DNA of 64,000 nt from Blastopirellula marina (lineage in GTDB: Bacteria > Planctomycetota > Planctomycetia > Pirellulales > Pirellulaceae): positions 232,109 to 296,108 of the forward strand of contig NZ_PUIA01000038.1 of assembly GCF_002967715.1 (NCBI RefSeq), given 5' to 3'. The notes under the pieces were generated by a model. It saw nothing but the letters and a program-made list of their open reading frames with translations, had not been told where the DNA came from and did no database searches. This document shows positions 52,371-60,605 of the stretch, in pieces (within the stretch, counting starts at the first letter, position 1; every line of letters begins with the position of its first letter). Position numbers and translations under genes: made by a program.

Positions 52371-54893
52371 TCACCGTCGATATTGGAATTCGGCACTGGC
52401 AAACAACGCTTGACAAAACGCGCTCCAGCGAGCGTGTTCGTTGTTTGGCCGGCCGGGACGAAATCGCAGCGGAGTTTCCGTGGGGTAGGAAGTGAGAAAA
52501 CGATTTGCCTGGTCATGTTCAGTCGCCGTCGCTTTACGGCCGAAGAACCGAACAAACGCCGCGTCGATTCGTTTGTCTTGACCTGACAATGTCAATAATT
52601 GCCTGGCCGCCTCATCAGAAGCCCGCAGGACGAATTCGTTGTTCAGCAGGTATAGTCCTTGCGCCGGAACGGTGGTCTGCTGTCGATGTGCGGTGATCAA
52701 TGAGGGATCGGCCGCATCGAACAAGGCAAGCGATTCAGGCAAACTGTCTCGAATAACAGGCAAATAGATCGAACGATGAACGTTGTCTGGATCGTCGATC
52801 GATCGCGTGATAGAAGCACCGCCGAACCGATTGACCGGGCCTTCACTTTGTCTGGCAACGGCTGAGCCAATGGGCCGTTTCTCGTCCAGGCGTCCGCTAA
52901 CGGCCAGCATCGCGTCACGTAGACTTTCGGCATCGAGACGTCGCAGCGACATACGCCACAACAGGACGTTGTCAGGATCAATGGCCAACGCCTGGTCTTC
53001 GGCAGTCGAACTCAATTGATAAACCTGACTGGTGACGATTCGACGAATTAGCCGCTTAACACTCCAGCCATCGTCCATGAAGCCGATCGCGAGATGATCG
53101 AGTAGTTCCGGATGCGAGGGTACCTGGCCGGCAAGCCCAAAGTCATCGGCGGTGGGCACCAGTCCGCGTCCAAACAATTGAAGCCAAACGCGATTGACCA
53201 TCACACGTGCGGTTAGCGGATTGTTGGGGGTGGCGATCCATTCCGCCAATTCCAGCCGGCCACTGTGACTTCGCGGAATTTCAAGGGGTGTGCTGGTGAG
53301 TACCTGCAATGTTCCACGTGGCACGAGTTCCTTTTCCGGTGAATCGTGCTCGCCGCGAATATAGACGGGGCTATTGGCAATCAAGCGTGTGCTGTCGTAC
53401 GTATAGCGGTTGGCTCCTTGACCGAATCCAAACGAGCGGCGATTTCCGAACTGGGGACCGGAACGCTTGTCATGTACCCCCATCGCCAGCGACTTGGGAT
53501 CGCCGTTGCTTTCATAAGCATCCAATTGGGCCTGAAGCAGCGATACTTGGCCGGAAGTCAGGAATCGTTGGACAGGCTCTCGCAGATTGCGAATCTGCTC
53601 TTGAACGCGATCCATCTGACTTTCGATACGATCGCGCTCGCTGTCGGAAAGTGCCGAAATCGCCACATCCACTTCCGCGTCCGCTGGGAGAGTAAGAAGC
53701 TCGCTGGGACGCTGTGCGTTGATAAAACGGATGGTTCCATAGCACGTTTCCGTGCTGCGGAATATTCCCGCCATCGCGTAATAGTCGGCCTGAGGAATTG
53801 GATCGAACTTGTGGTCGTGACAACGTGCGCAGGCCACGGTGATTCCTAAAAATGCCTGGGTTGTCACATCGATCTGCTCGTCGGCTACGTCCAGTTCATA
53901 CTTCAGCCCGCTTCGCTCGTTGAGTGTTTTCGTACCGAGGGCGAGGAAACCAGTGGCGATCATTCTCTCGGCTTGCTGCTTGGAATTCTCGGACCGCATC
54001 AGGTCACCAGCAAGCTGCTCTTTCACGAACTGATCGTACGGCTTGTCGTGATTGAATGCGTCGATAACGTAATCGCGATACCTCCACGCTTGAGGATAGA
54101 AGAAGTTCACCGTGCTGCCGGTACTCTCGGCATACCTTGCAACGTCTAGCCAATGGCGAGCCCATTTCTCTCCGAAGTGTGGTGAGGCAAGTAGTCGATC
54201 GACCGCTGCTTCGTAGGCGTCCGCCGAATCGTCGGTGACGAATGCCTCGACTTCCATTTCGGTTGGCGGCAGACCAATAAGATCAAAGCTAAGGCGACGC
54301 AGCAGCGTTCTCTTGTCCGCCTGGTCTACCGGCGAGATCCCCTGGGCTTGCAACTTGGCAAGGACAAAGCGGTCTATGTTCGTAATGGGCCAGTCACTTT
54401 GTTGAACGTCAGGAATCTCTGGGGCTTGGGGAACTTGAAAAGCCCAGTGCTTCCGGCCAGCTTCGATATCGACCTCGTATCGATGAGCGACGATCGCCTC
54501 CCCTTCACGAGGATCAACAGCTCCGAGCGAAATCCACTTCTCGAAGTCAGCAATGACCTCGGGGGAAAGCTTCTTGTCAGGGGGCATCTGTAAATCATCG
54601 GTGGCGTGCCGGATCGCTTTGATCAACAGGCTCTTTTCCAGATTTCTCGGCACCACCGCCGCCCCTCGCTCACCCCCCCGCCGGATTCCCGTACGCGTAT
54701 CGAGCGCGAGGCCACCTTCCATTTCATCCGCTTCGGCAGAGTGGCACGAATAACACTCGCTAATCAATACGGGGCGAATCTTCTTCTCGAAGAACTGCTG
54801 CGATTCCGTGTCGGAACTGTCGTCGGCAGCGAGACTACCAAGTGGAAATAAAGCGGCGAAGGTCGCTATGGCGAAGAGAAATGGAAGACGCAT
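52371..54893 (-). CDS. PSCyt1/DUF1549/DUF1553 (PSD1) secreted cytochrome
   Basis: 840 residues with a signal peptide (LFAIATFAALFPLGSLA). Residues ~30-130 are a planctomycete cytochrome C domain with one heme site CYSCH and MPPDKKLSPEVIADFEKWI. DUF1549 (~165-375: NIDRFVLAKLQAQGI, RRLSFDLIGLPPT, WARHWLDVARYAEST, CARCHDHKFDPIPQADYYAM with a second CxxCH, CARCH) and DUF1553 (~555-835: RVMVNRVWLQLFGRGLVPT, DFGLAGQVPSHPELLDHLA) follow. These proteins and DUF1501 partners probably act on extracellular polymers; exact reaction unknown. Confidence 0.95.
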   Translation of the reverse strand: MRLPFLFAIATFAALFPLGSLAADDSSDTESQQFFEKKIRPVLISECYSCHSAEADEMEGGLALDTRTGIRRGGERGAAVVPRNLEKSLLIKAIRHATDDLQMPPDKKLSPEVIADFEKWISLGAVDPREGEAIVAHRYEVDIEAGRKHWAFQVPQAPEIPDVQQSDWPITNIDRFVLAKLQAQGISPVDQADKRTLLRRLSFDLIGLPPTEMEVEAFVTDDSADAYEAAVDRLLASPHFGEKWARHWLDVARYAESTGSTVNFFYPQAWRYRDYVIDAFNHDKPYDQFVKEQLAGDLMRSENSKQQAERMIATGFLALGTKTLNERSGLKYELDVADEQIDVTTQAFLGITVACARCHDHKFDPIPQADYYAMAGIFRSTETCYGTIRFINAQRPSELLTLPADAEVDVAISALSDSERDRIESQMDRVQEQIRNLREPVQRFLTSGQVSLLQAQLDAYESNGDPKSLAMGVHDKRSGPQFGNRRSFGFGQGANRYTYDSTRLIANSPVYIRGEHDSPEKELVPRGTLQVLTSTPLEIPRSHSGRLELAEWIATPNNPLTARVMVNRVWLQLFGRGLVPTADDFGLAGQVPSHPELLDHLAIGFMDDGWSVKRLIRRIVTSQVYQLSSTAEDQALAIDPDNVLLWRMSLRRLDAESLRDAMLAVSGRLDEKRPIGSAVARQSEGPVNRFGGASITRSIDDPDNVHRSIYLPVIRDSLPESLALFDAADPSLITAHRQQTTVPAQGLYLLNNEFVLRASDEAARQLLTLSGQDKRIDAAFVRFFGRKATATEHDQANRFLTSYPTETPLRFRPGRPNNEHARWSAFCQALFASAEFQYRR

Positions 54894-55277
54894 CGAAAGG
54901 TGAACCCCTAACCAATCGCTGTGAGTTACGAGTCATTCATATTGAGTGCTCGGATACGTTTGCCCACGTAGGTCCGGCGGCCATTCTTTCTAAACCCCAT
55001 CGTTATCGATTGGTTTCGCGAAATTCACGTGACATCGTTTTCGGCCAGGGATGCTTCGGAAGGGTCCGCTCGCTTGGTGTAATCCGACACTCAGGGGGGC
55101 ACCGCGGTGGGGGTGTGCTTGTGTGATTGTCTTGATCTTGGAGGGGGTAGTCGTTGGTTTTCTCGGTAACGCCGAGAGAAAGCCTGGTAAATTCCGAATG
55201 TCAGGCAATATGGGCCAACACACCCTGTCCGAGGTCCATTTTCGTCGCGATTAGGGGACCCGCAAACGTCGGAACGA
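54894..55277. other. Intergenic region between the PSD1 gene and the kinase/FHA-ABC operon
   Basis: About 384 bases upstream of the PSD1-DUF1501 pair and downstream of the lipase gene, so it should hold the PSD1 promoter and the operon terminator. An inverted repeat GGTTTTCTCGG...CCGAGAGAAAGCC (around 55152-55182) may be that terminator. No gene seen. Confidence 0.4.
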
Positions 55278-56483
55278 CTAGTTCTGCGGCACACCGAGTT
55301 GTATGAGAACCCATTGGGTGTATTCACGCTGCTCCGGCGTTTCCGTCGAGAAATCAAGCAATTGCAGGTGTGTGCGGGAAAACTGGCGGACTTCATCGGC
55401 GGCGGCGAGGGTGGCGTTGGCGATCGTCACGGCCCCGTCCCCTTGGCCGTGGCATAGTTCTGAAGACGCAGCGAAGCGAAGGATTGCATCACGTTTCTTT
55501 TCCGGCACGCGGCGTCGGGCAAGTATCGCTGTGAGCTCTGCGAGCGATTCGGCCTGTTGGGGCTTGGTCAGGTAGGCCTTGGTGCCAACGGCACAGGCGT
55601 AGTGGACCTTAGCTGGCTTGCTTGTCTGGCTCAGTTGTGTGAGTAAGGGACTGCCTGGCGTCAGGTCAACGGCCGCTTCTCCCTGGCCGTCGTTGACGAT
55701 CGTCCACTTGCGGTCCAAGAGCACCCCCACGGAATTCGCCAGTTCCAACCATTTCTGTCCCTTGGCCAGGTTGGACCCGCTGTGCGGTGTACCCAGCATT
55801 ACCACCCGATCGACGCAGCCAGGACCTTGGCCGGGCATTTCCAGGCAATACCGCGCGACCAGGCCACCCATGCTGTGCGCGAGGATCGAAACACGCGTTT
55901 GCGGGTACGACGCTTTCAACGCTTTGAGTTGCTCGCTCAGACGAATCGCCGAAGCGGCTACCGGGCCGTCGTTGGGATACTCGAACAGGATCACTTGCAC
56001 GTCGTGTGACTCAAGAAAGCGTTCTGCTTTGCGGACATCTTTCACGGTCGACTCAAGCCCATGAATGAGCACGACGGTTGGACGTTTAGGATCGAAATCT
56101 TCCGGAATGACGAGCCCCCACTGAACCTTGAGCAGCTTGGCCACATCATCCGGACTTAACTGCTGCGGTAGTTTCAGCTCCAGTCGGTCTGCCAGGAACT
56201 TCACTTCCAGCAAGCCTGCCAGGTCGGCGGCCAGAAGAGCCGCTCTTTCATCGCGACCAAGTCGGCGGCGCGGCTGCGATTTTATGTTGGCTGGAAACTT
56301 GAGCCCTAGTTTCTCTTGCAGCTGACGTCGTACTTCCTCAGGCTGATAGAACTCCCCTTGCTCCAGCGGAATGACAAGCTCGATCGTTTCGGCCATACCG
56401 CTTCGGACACTGCCTAGCAGAACACCGATGGCGATGGCCAATGCGATGAGATAACGCGTGCTAAAACGTTGAACGTTGTTCAT
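55278..56483 (-). CDS. Secreted lipase-like alpha/beta hydrolase
   Basis: 401 residues from ATG 56483, 5 bases after the transporter stop; this start gives a signal peptide (YLIALAIAIGVLLGSVRSG then A-E). Residues ~40-125 are a predicted N-terminal helical segment with lipoyl-like repeats 'LGLKFP'/'LELKLP' (three similar hydrophobic/charged units). The hydrolase starts TVVLIHGLESTVKD and has nucleophile Ser204 in LAHSMGGLVARY, then GTPHSGSNLA, Asp candidates and His in ASSELCHGQGDGAV. Family: PGAP1/class I lipase-like. Last gene of the four-gene operon, so the exported end-product or processing enzyme. Confidence 0.88.
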   Translation of the reverse strand: MNNVQRFSTRYLIALAIAIGVLLGSVRSGMAETIELVIPLEQGEFYQPEEVRRQLQEKLGLKFPANIKSQPRRRLGRDERAALLAADLAGLLEVKFLADRLELKLPQQLSPDDVAKLLKVQWGLVIPEDFDPKRPTVVLIHGLESTVKDVRKAERFLESHDVQVILFEYPNDGPVAASAIRLSEQLKALKASYPQTRVSILAHSMGGLVARYCLEMPGQGPGCVDRVVMLGTPHSGSNLAKGQKWLELANSVGVLLDRKWTIVNDGQGEAAVDLTPGSPLLTQLSQTSKPAKVHYACAVGTKAYLTKPQQAESLAELTAILARRRVPEKKRDAILRFAASSELCHGQGDGAVTIANATLAAADEVRQFSRTHLQLLDFSTETPEQREYTQWVLIQLGVPQN

Positions 56484-56488
56484 GGTAT

Positions 56489-59251
56489 TCAAGGGGAATG
56501 CTGCGGTTGGTTTTTGGTCTGACTCGTTGCTCGCCAGGGGAGTATGTGAGCGAGATACCGCTTCAGGCGACTGTGCCGGTTGCCTGCCTGTACCCAGAGG
56601 ATGAACCACGTGACGCCGGGCAATGCGAAGGCCAGTACGACGAGTATCGAGATAGCCTCCCAGAACCACTGATTATAACCGTTCTCGTCACGCGTCTGCG
56701 GATCCTCTTCATCGAGGCTTCTCAGGGCCATGTCTCCATAGCGAGAGAGCGTTCCGTACGAGATGGCAATCGCAACCGTTGTCGGCAAGTCTTCGTTGAC
56801 GGCCTGGTCGTAGGAAGGGCTTTTGACGGCCTGCTCGTCCAGGCATCGTCGCAGCTCTGCAGAAACGTGCGGTCCAATTCCACGTTCTGAAACGGACGAT
56901 GCGTTCGCTTTGTGCTCGATGGTCTTGCGGCAGGTACTCAATTTTCCGCGACATACTTCGCACAGCCATTGGCCGTTGGTCGGGACGCGATGTTCGACAC
57001 GACGGACGCAGTTCGTTTTTCCTTCGCATCGGTGCAGATGAAAACTGCCGTAGGCGGATTGCAGGTTGCCTCCTTTGCCTGCGACTTCCGCACTGAAAAC
57101 GATCTGCAAGATCATCATCAGGGGCAGCAGAAAATTCGCAATCGAGCTGCTTTTGCCGGAGACCGCCGAGATCACCATTCCCATGCCGACAGCGGCCCAG
57201 CCGGTTAGCACCAGCACCACAAAGGCAACGAACGCGTTAGGCAGACCGGGATCGTCAGTCCAATAACGCAGTGGCTCCAGCAGCCCGACAAAGACCAATG
57301 TTTGCACCGCCGAGATCAGCCACAGCGAGAGGGTTTTGGCCGCTACGAACGGCCATAGATGAAGGAACAACACGCTTTCATGCTCGAAGCTTGTTCTCTC
57401 GTTCACGATCGACAACAGGCTCAGGCTCGCCCCCATCCAGATACTTGCCAGAATGGCAAAGAAGGGAAGCACGAACTGGTCGTCGGAGTGGATACCAAAG
57501 TGCAGCGCAAACGCAAAGAATGCCGGTACCAGCAGAAGGGGCAGAAACAGCCAGTACGGCTGGATGAACTTAGCGTTTCTTTTTACGAGACCGAGCGGTG
57601 AAAGCAGTGTGCTGATCGCAGATGGCAGGCCAATGGTCAGCAACCTGCGGTTGACCATCTTGGCAAACTCACGACTGAAGAGAATGCGAAACTGATGCAG
57701 AGCCGAGGTGTTTTTCAGGTGTTTCGATGAATCCTGATTGTCTGCCACGGGCGAGCTTTCGCCGCGAAACTCTGGGGGCTCTGCAAGATCGAGATCCGTA
57801 AACTCGCCAGAGGGAATGCGCTCGCGAAGTTGATCCGGCGTGCCATCGAATTTCAAGTCTCCACTTAGCACGAGCAGTACGCGGTCGAAGAACTCGAGGT
57901 GTGCCAGCCCATGCGTGATCACAATCACGGTGCACCCTTGATTGCTTAGCCCCCGCAATAGTCGCATCAGTTGAATCTCGCGTCCTTGATCCAATCCGCT
58001 GGCCGGTTCGTCCAACAGAAGCAGTCGCGGCTTGGAAATCAACTCCGATGCAATGCGTGCCCGCTTCGATTCACCGCCACTTAGCTGTGTGGGAAGTGCC
58101 TCCCATCGCGACTGAGGAATTTCCAGTCGTGAGAGAAGTTCGGTGATTTCACCGCGGGATGGCCGGTCGGTCGAGCGGGCTTCGCGGCGGAGATCGGCGC
58201 GATACTCAATCGACTGTCGAACGGTCAGGTCGGCATGCAGCACCTCTTCCTGTGGGACAAACCCTAACTGGGCCCGGTACGCCTCGGGGTCGCCATCGAA
58301 AGAGATCCCACCGACCGCAACGGAACCGCTGGCCTGCCCGCGTACGTTTCCCAGGATCGTATGCATCAGTGTCGACTTGCCGGCCCCACTTTGACCGGCA
58401 ATCGCGACCATTTGTCCCGAGGTAATCGAGAGGGAAACGGGAGCGAGTCGGCCGTCGACGGCAATCTTTGAAAGCAGTAGGTCGGCTCCGTTAATCCCTG
58501 CGACTGGAATCAGCTGGGCATCTTCTTCATTGAAGATCCAGGCATACCCGTCGATCTGAATCAGGTTGCCCCCCACCAATCGTTGGGAAACGATCGGCTG
58601 TCGATCGACGAACGTTCCCCCAGGCGTATCGAGATCGACGATCCAGAACTCGCGTCGTACCTTTCGCCCGTTGGAATCGTCGCGTGGATATCGGCAAACA
58701 AACAGAGCATGATCCATTTCGACGGCCGAGTCAGGCACGACCTTGCATGGATCGTTCTGGCCATCGCTGCGCCGCCCCAAGGTGAGTGGTGTTCCCACAT
58801 CGATCGCGACTTGGTCGGGGCAGAACCTTTCAATTGCTGGAACTGAAATGCGTGAGGGACTCGCGGCGAAGGCACGGGCACAGATTTCTACGTCGCCGCA
58901 GATGTGCGTGCCTGGCAGGGTGATCTCGATGGGCTCGCCTGCACGCTTGGCCGCGCAGTGAAATGGATTGCCGTCGAATGTTATCTCCAGCGAAGCTCCT
59001 TCCCCGAGCGGTATCGACTGGTGTTGGTGTGGATCAAGCGTCAGGTGACGCTCGGTGCCGAGCCATCGCAAAGTGATGTGCAGCTTAGCCTGGCGAGGAA
59101 GCGAAAGGGCATGGCTCCAGCGAGGATGCTCGCGCACGCAGGTCAGCGTGTGGTGACAATGCGCACACGCGGCGGCATCTGGCGGGTTGAACGTCAAGCA
59201 TTCGGGACAAACGAGTCCCGTCACGCTGCTGCTGGACGCTTCCCTACTCAT
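56489..59251 (-). CDS. Zinc-ribbon / FHA / ABC transporter fusion (ABCG-like)
   Basis: 920 residues. (1) Zinc ribbon, Cys15-Cys18...Cys29-Cys32. (2) FHA domain ~145-245: LTLGRR, MDHALF, DLDTPGGTFVDRQPI. (3) ABC ATPase ~255-480: Walker A GQSGAGKST (286-294), Q-loop PQEEVLHADLTV, signature LSGGESKR (390-397), Walker B LLLLDEPASG. (4) ABC2-type membrane domain with about six helices, including a ~150-residue extracytoplasmic loop with many Cys (HRCEGKTNC, CEVCRGKLSTC). FHA domains bind phosphothreonine, so this exporter is probably controlled by a Ser/Thr kinase; the kinase-like gene is in the same operon. Substrate unknown; the start overlaps the preceding gene by 8 bases. Confidence 0.92.
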   Translation of the reverse strand: MSREASSSSVTGLVCPECLTFNPPDAAACAHCHHTLTCVREHPRWSHALSLPRQAKLHITLRWLGTERHLTLDPHQHQSIPLGEGASLEITFDGNPFHCAAKRAGEPIEITLPGTHICGDVEICARAFAASPSRISVPAIERFCPDQVAIDVGTPLTLGRRSDGQNDPCKVVPDSAVEMDHALFVCRYPRDDSNGRKVRREFWIVDLDTPGGTFVDRQPIVSQRLVGGNLIQIDGYAWIFNEEDAQLIPVAGINGADLLLSKIAVDGRLAPVSLSITSGQMVAIAGQSGAGKSTLMHTILGNVRGQASGSVAVGGISFDGDPEAYRAQLGFVPQEEVLHADLTVRQSIEYRADLRREARSTDRPSRGEITELLSRLEIPQSRWEALPTQLSGGESKRARIASELISKPRLLLLDEPASGLDQGREIQLMRLLRGLSNQGCTVIVITHGLAHLEFFDRVLLVLSGDLKFDGTPDQLRERIPSGEFTDLDLAEPPEFRGESSPVADNQDSSKHLKNTSALHQFRILFSREFAKMVNRRLLTIGLPSAISTLLSPLGLVKRNAKFIQPYWLFLPLLLVPAFFAFALHFGIHSDDQFVLPFFAILASIWMGASLSLLSIVNERTSFEHESVLFLHLWPFVAAKTLSLWLISAVQTLVFVGLLEPLRYWTDDPGLPNAFVAFVVLVLTGWAAVGMGMVISAVSGKSSSIANFLLPLMMILQIVFSAEVAGKGGNLQSAYGSFHLHRCEGKTNCVRRVEHRVPTNGQWLCEVCRGKLSTCRKTIEHKANASSVSERGIGPHVSAELRRCLDEQAVKSPSYDQAVNEDLPTTVAIAISYGTLSRYGDMALRSLDEEDPQTRDENGYNQWFWEAISILVVLAFALPGVTWFILWVQAGNRHSRLKRYLAHILPWRATSQTKNQPQHSP

Positions 59252-60605
59252 CGATTCTCTCGGCTTCGTAGTAACTGGTCACCTTCAGGTCGCGAATGTT
59301 CTCGGTGCCAATCAGAAGATGATTGTCGCTGAAATCGGTTAAAGAAGCGTTCCAGCTTCCGCGGGCCGACTTAACGAACAATTCGTCCTGCGAGTAACTG
59401 ATCGAACAATCCTCGCCAGGGGTCAAGGTGGTGGTGATGCGACGACCGTTCTGCTCGGATTCGACGTGAACCTTCCCGCCGGTGATTCGCATCTGCATAG
59501 CATCGGACGTGTCAGTTACCGTGTCGGCGACTTTGGCGAGATTAAGCTTTCCTGAAACGGAAGCATCGAAGTGTATGCCCAGCATCCCGGAAACCTCCGA
59601 GGCATCGACTTCCCACTCTTCGCCTGCCCCTTTGTCCTGGCTGGGAAAGAGGTAGTAGTCCATCAACAGGCTGCTGTTGTAAGCGAGGTTTTCAAAGTCT
59701 CCCAAGGGAAGCGGATCTCCTTCGATCAGGTCGATGCCGATGATTCCCAGGTCGCGGACATAGGTGACTTTGAACTTGTGGCCAGAGAGTCGTTCGATAC
59801 GCGCTAGCATCTCGACATCGTCGTCGACCTTGAGTGGGTTGCCTAAAAGCTTGATCCCATTGGTAAGGGTCCAGTGCAAGCCAGGGTCGACAGTGTTGAC
59901 AATCTCGGCAATTCGGCGTGCGATTAGGTACTGGGGAAATTGTTGGCCAAACGTGTCGGCCTGGGACAGCACGAGTTGAATGATGGGAGACTCTGGTTGA
60001 ATCAGCTCAAGCTCATGTTCCGATACCACTTCCAACTGGGTAACTTCAGGAAAGGAAATCAGGACTTCGAGTCGAGATCCGTTGTTCGCGGTTACTTCAG
60101 AGATGGCGGTGACCTGATGGCGATAGATGAAATGTCCGCGTCCCCTGAGGACCCACTTCTTGTTCGTGCCGGAGCCGGTGGTGTCAAAAAAGGCGGTGCT
60201 CTTTAGCTGGCGTCCTGCGGGATAGAACTTGATAAAGTCACCTTGCGAAGCTTCGCTGTCTGGCTTGCCGCGATCGTCTTCCTTGGTTCGCTCCCACTTC
60301 GTTTGCGTAGAGGCCGTTTCCTGAAGCTGCTTTTGGGCGTACTCGAGGTTGAAGGAGACCACCGCAGCCTGACGTGGGCAGAGTTCTTGATTTCCAGTGA
60401 GCTGTGTCCAACGCTCGACGGCCTGCTGCCAATCGGATTGCTGGTGCAAGGCCAGGATCTCTTCGCATTGCTTGTCGTACTTTGGCAAGCATTCAACCAC
60501 AGGCACCGCCGGTACGGCAGGAGCACAGCCGCGCGAGGCCAGCAAAATGGCTCCACCCAATACCAATACAGCAAGCAGCAAAGCTGGTAACGCGAATTTG
60601 TTCAT
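59244..60605 (-). CDS. Signal-anchored protein of the kinase/FHA-ABC operon
   Basis: 453 residues from ATG 60605, whose ATGA overlaps the stop of the kinase gene. N-terminal hydrophobic segment (FALPALLLAVLVLGGAILLA) with a nearby Cys but no good lipobox, so a signal anchor. A helical TPR-like part (QQSDWQQAVERWTQLTGNQE) leads to a beta-rich domain (~125-450). It includes a low-complexity region, WVLRGRGHFIYRHQVT and a C-terminal barrel-like stretch. No family recognised. Conserved position between kinase and transporter suggests a periplasmic sensor or adaptor. Confidence 0.8.
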   Translation of the reverse strand: MNKFALPALLLAVLVLGGAILLASRGCAPAVPAVPVVECLPKYDKQCEEILALHQQSDWQQAVERWTQLTGNQELCPRQAAVVSFNLEYAQKQLQETASTQTKWERTKEDDRGKPDSEASQGDFIKFYPAGRQLKSTAFFDTTGSGTNKKWVLRGRGHFIYRHQVTAISEVTANNGSRLEVLISFPEVTQLEVVSEHELELIQPESPIIQLVLSQADTFGQQFPQYLIARRIAEIVNTVDPGLHWTLTNGIKLLGNPLKVDDDVEMLARIERLSGHKFKVTYVRDLGIIGIDLIEGDPLPLGDFENLAYNSSLLMDYYLFPSQDKGAGEEWEVDASEVSGMLGIHFDASVSGKLNLAKVADTVTDTSDAMQMRITGGKVHVESEQNGRRITTTLTPGEDCSISYSQDELFVKSARGSWNASLTDFSDNHLLIGTENIRDLKVTSYYEAERIDE

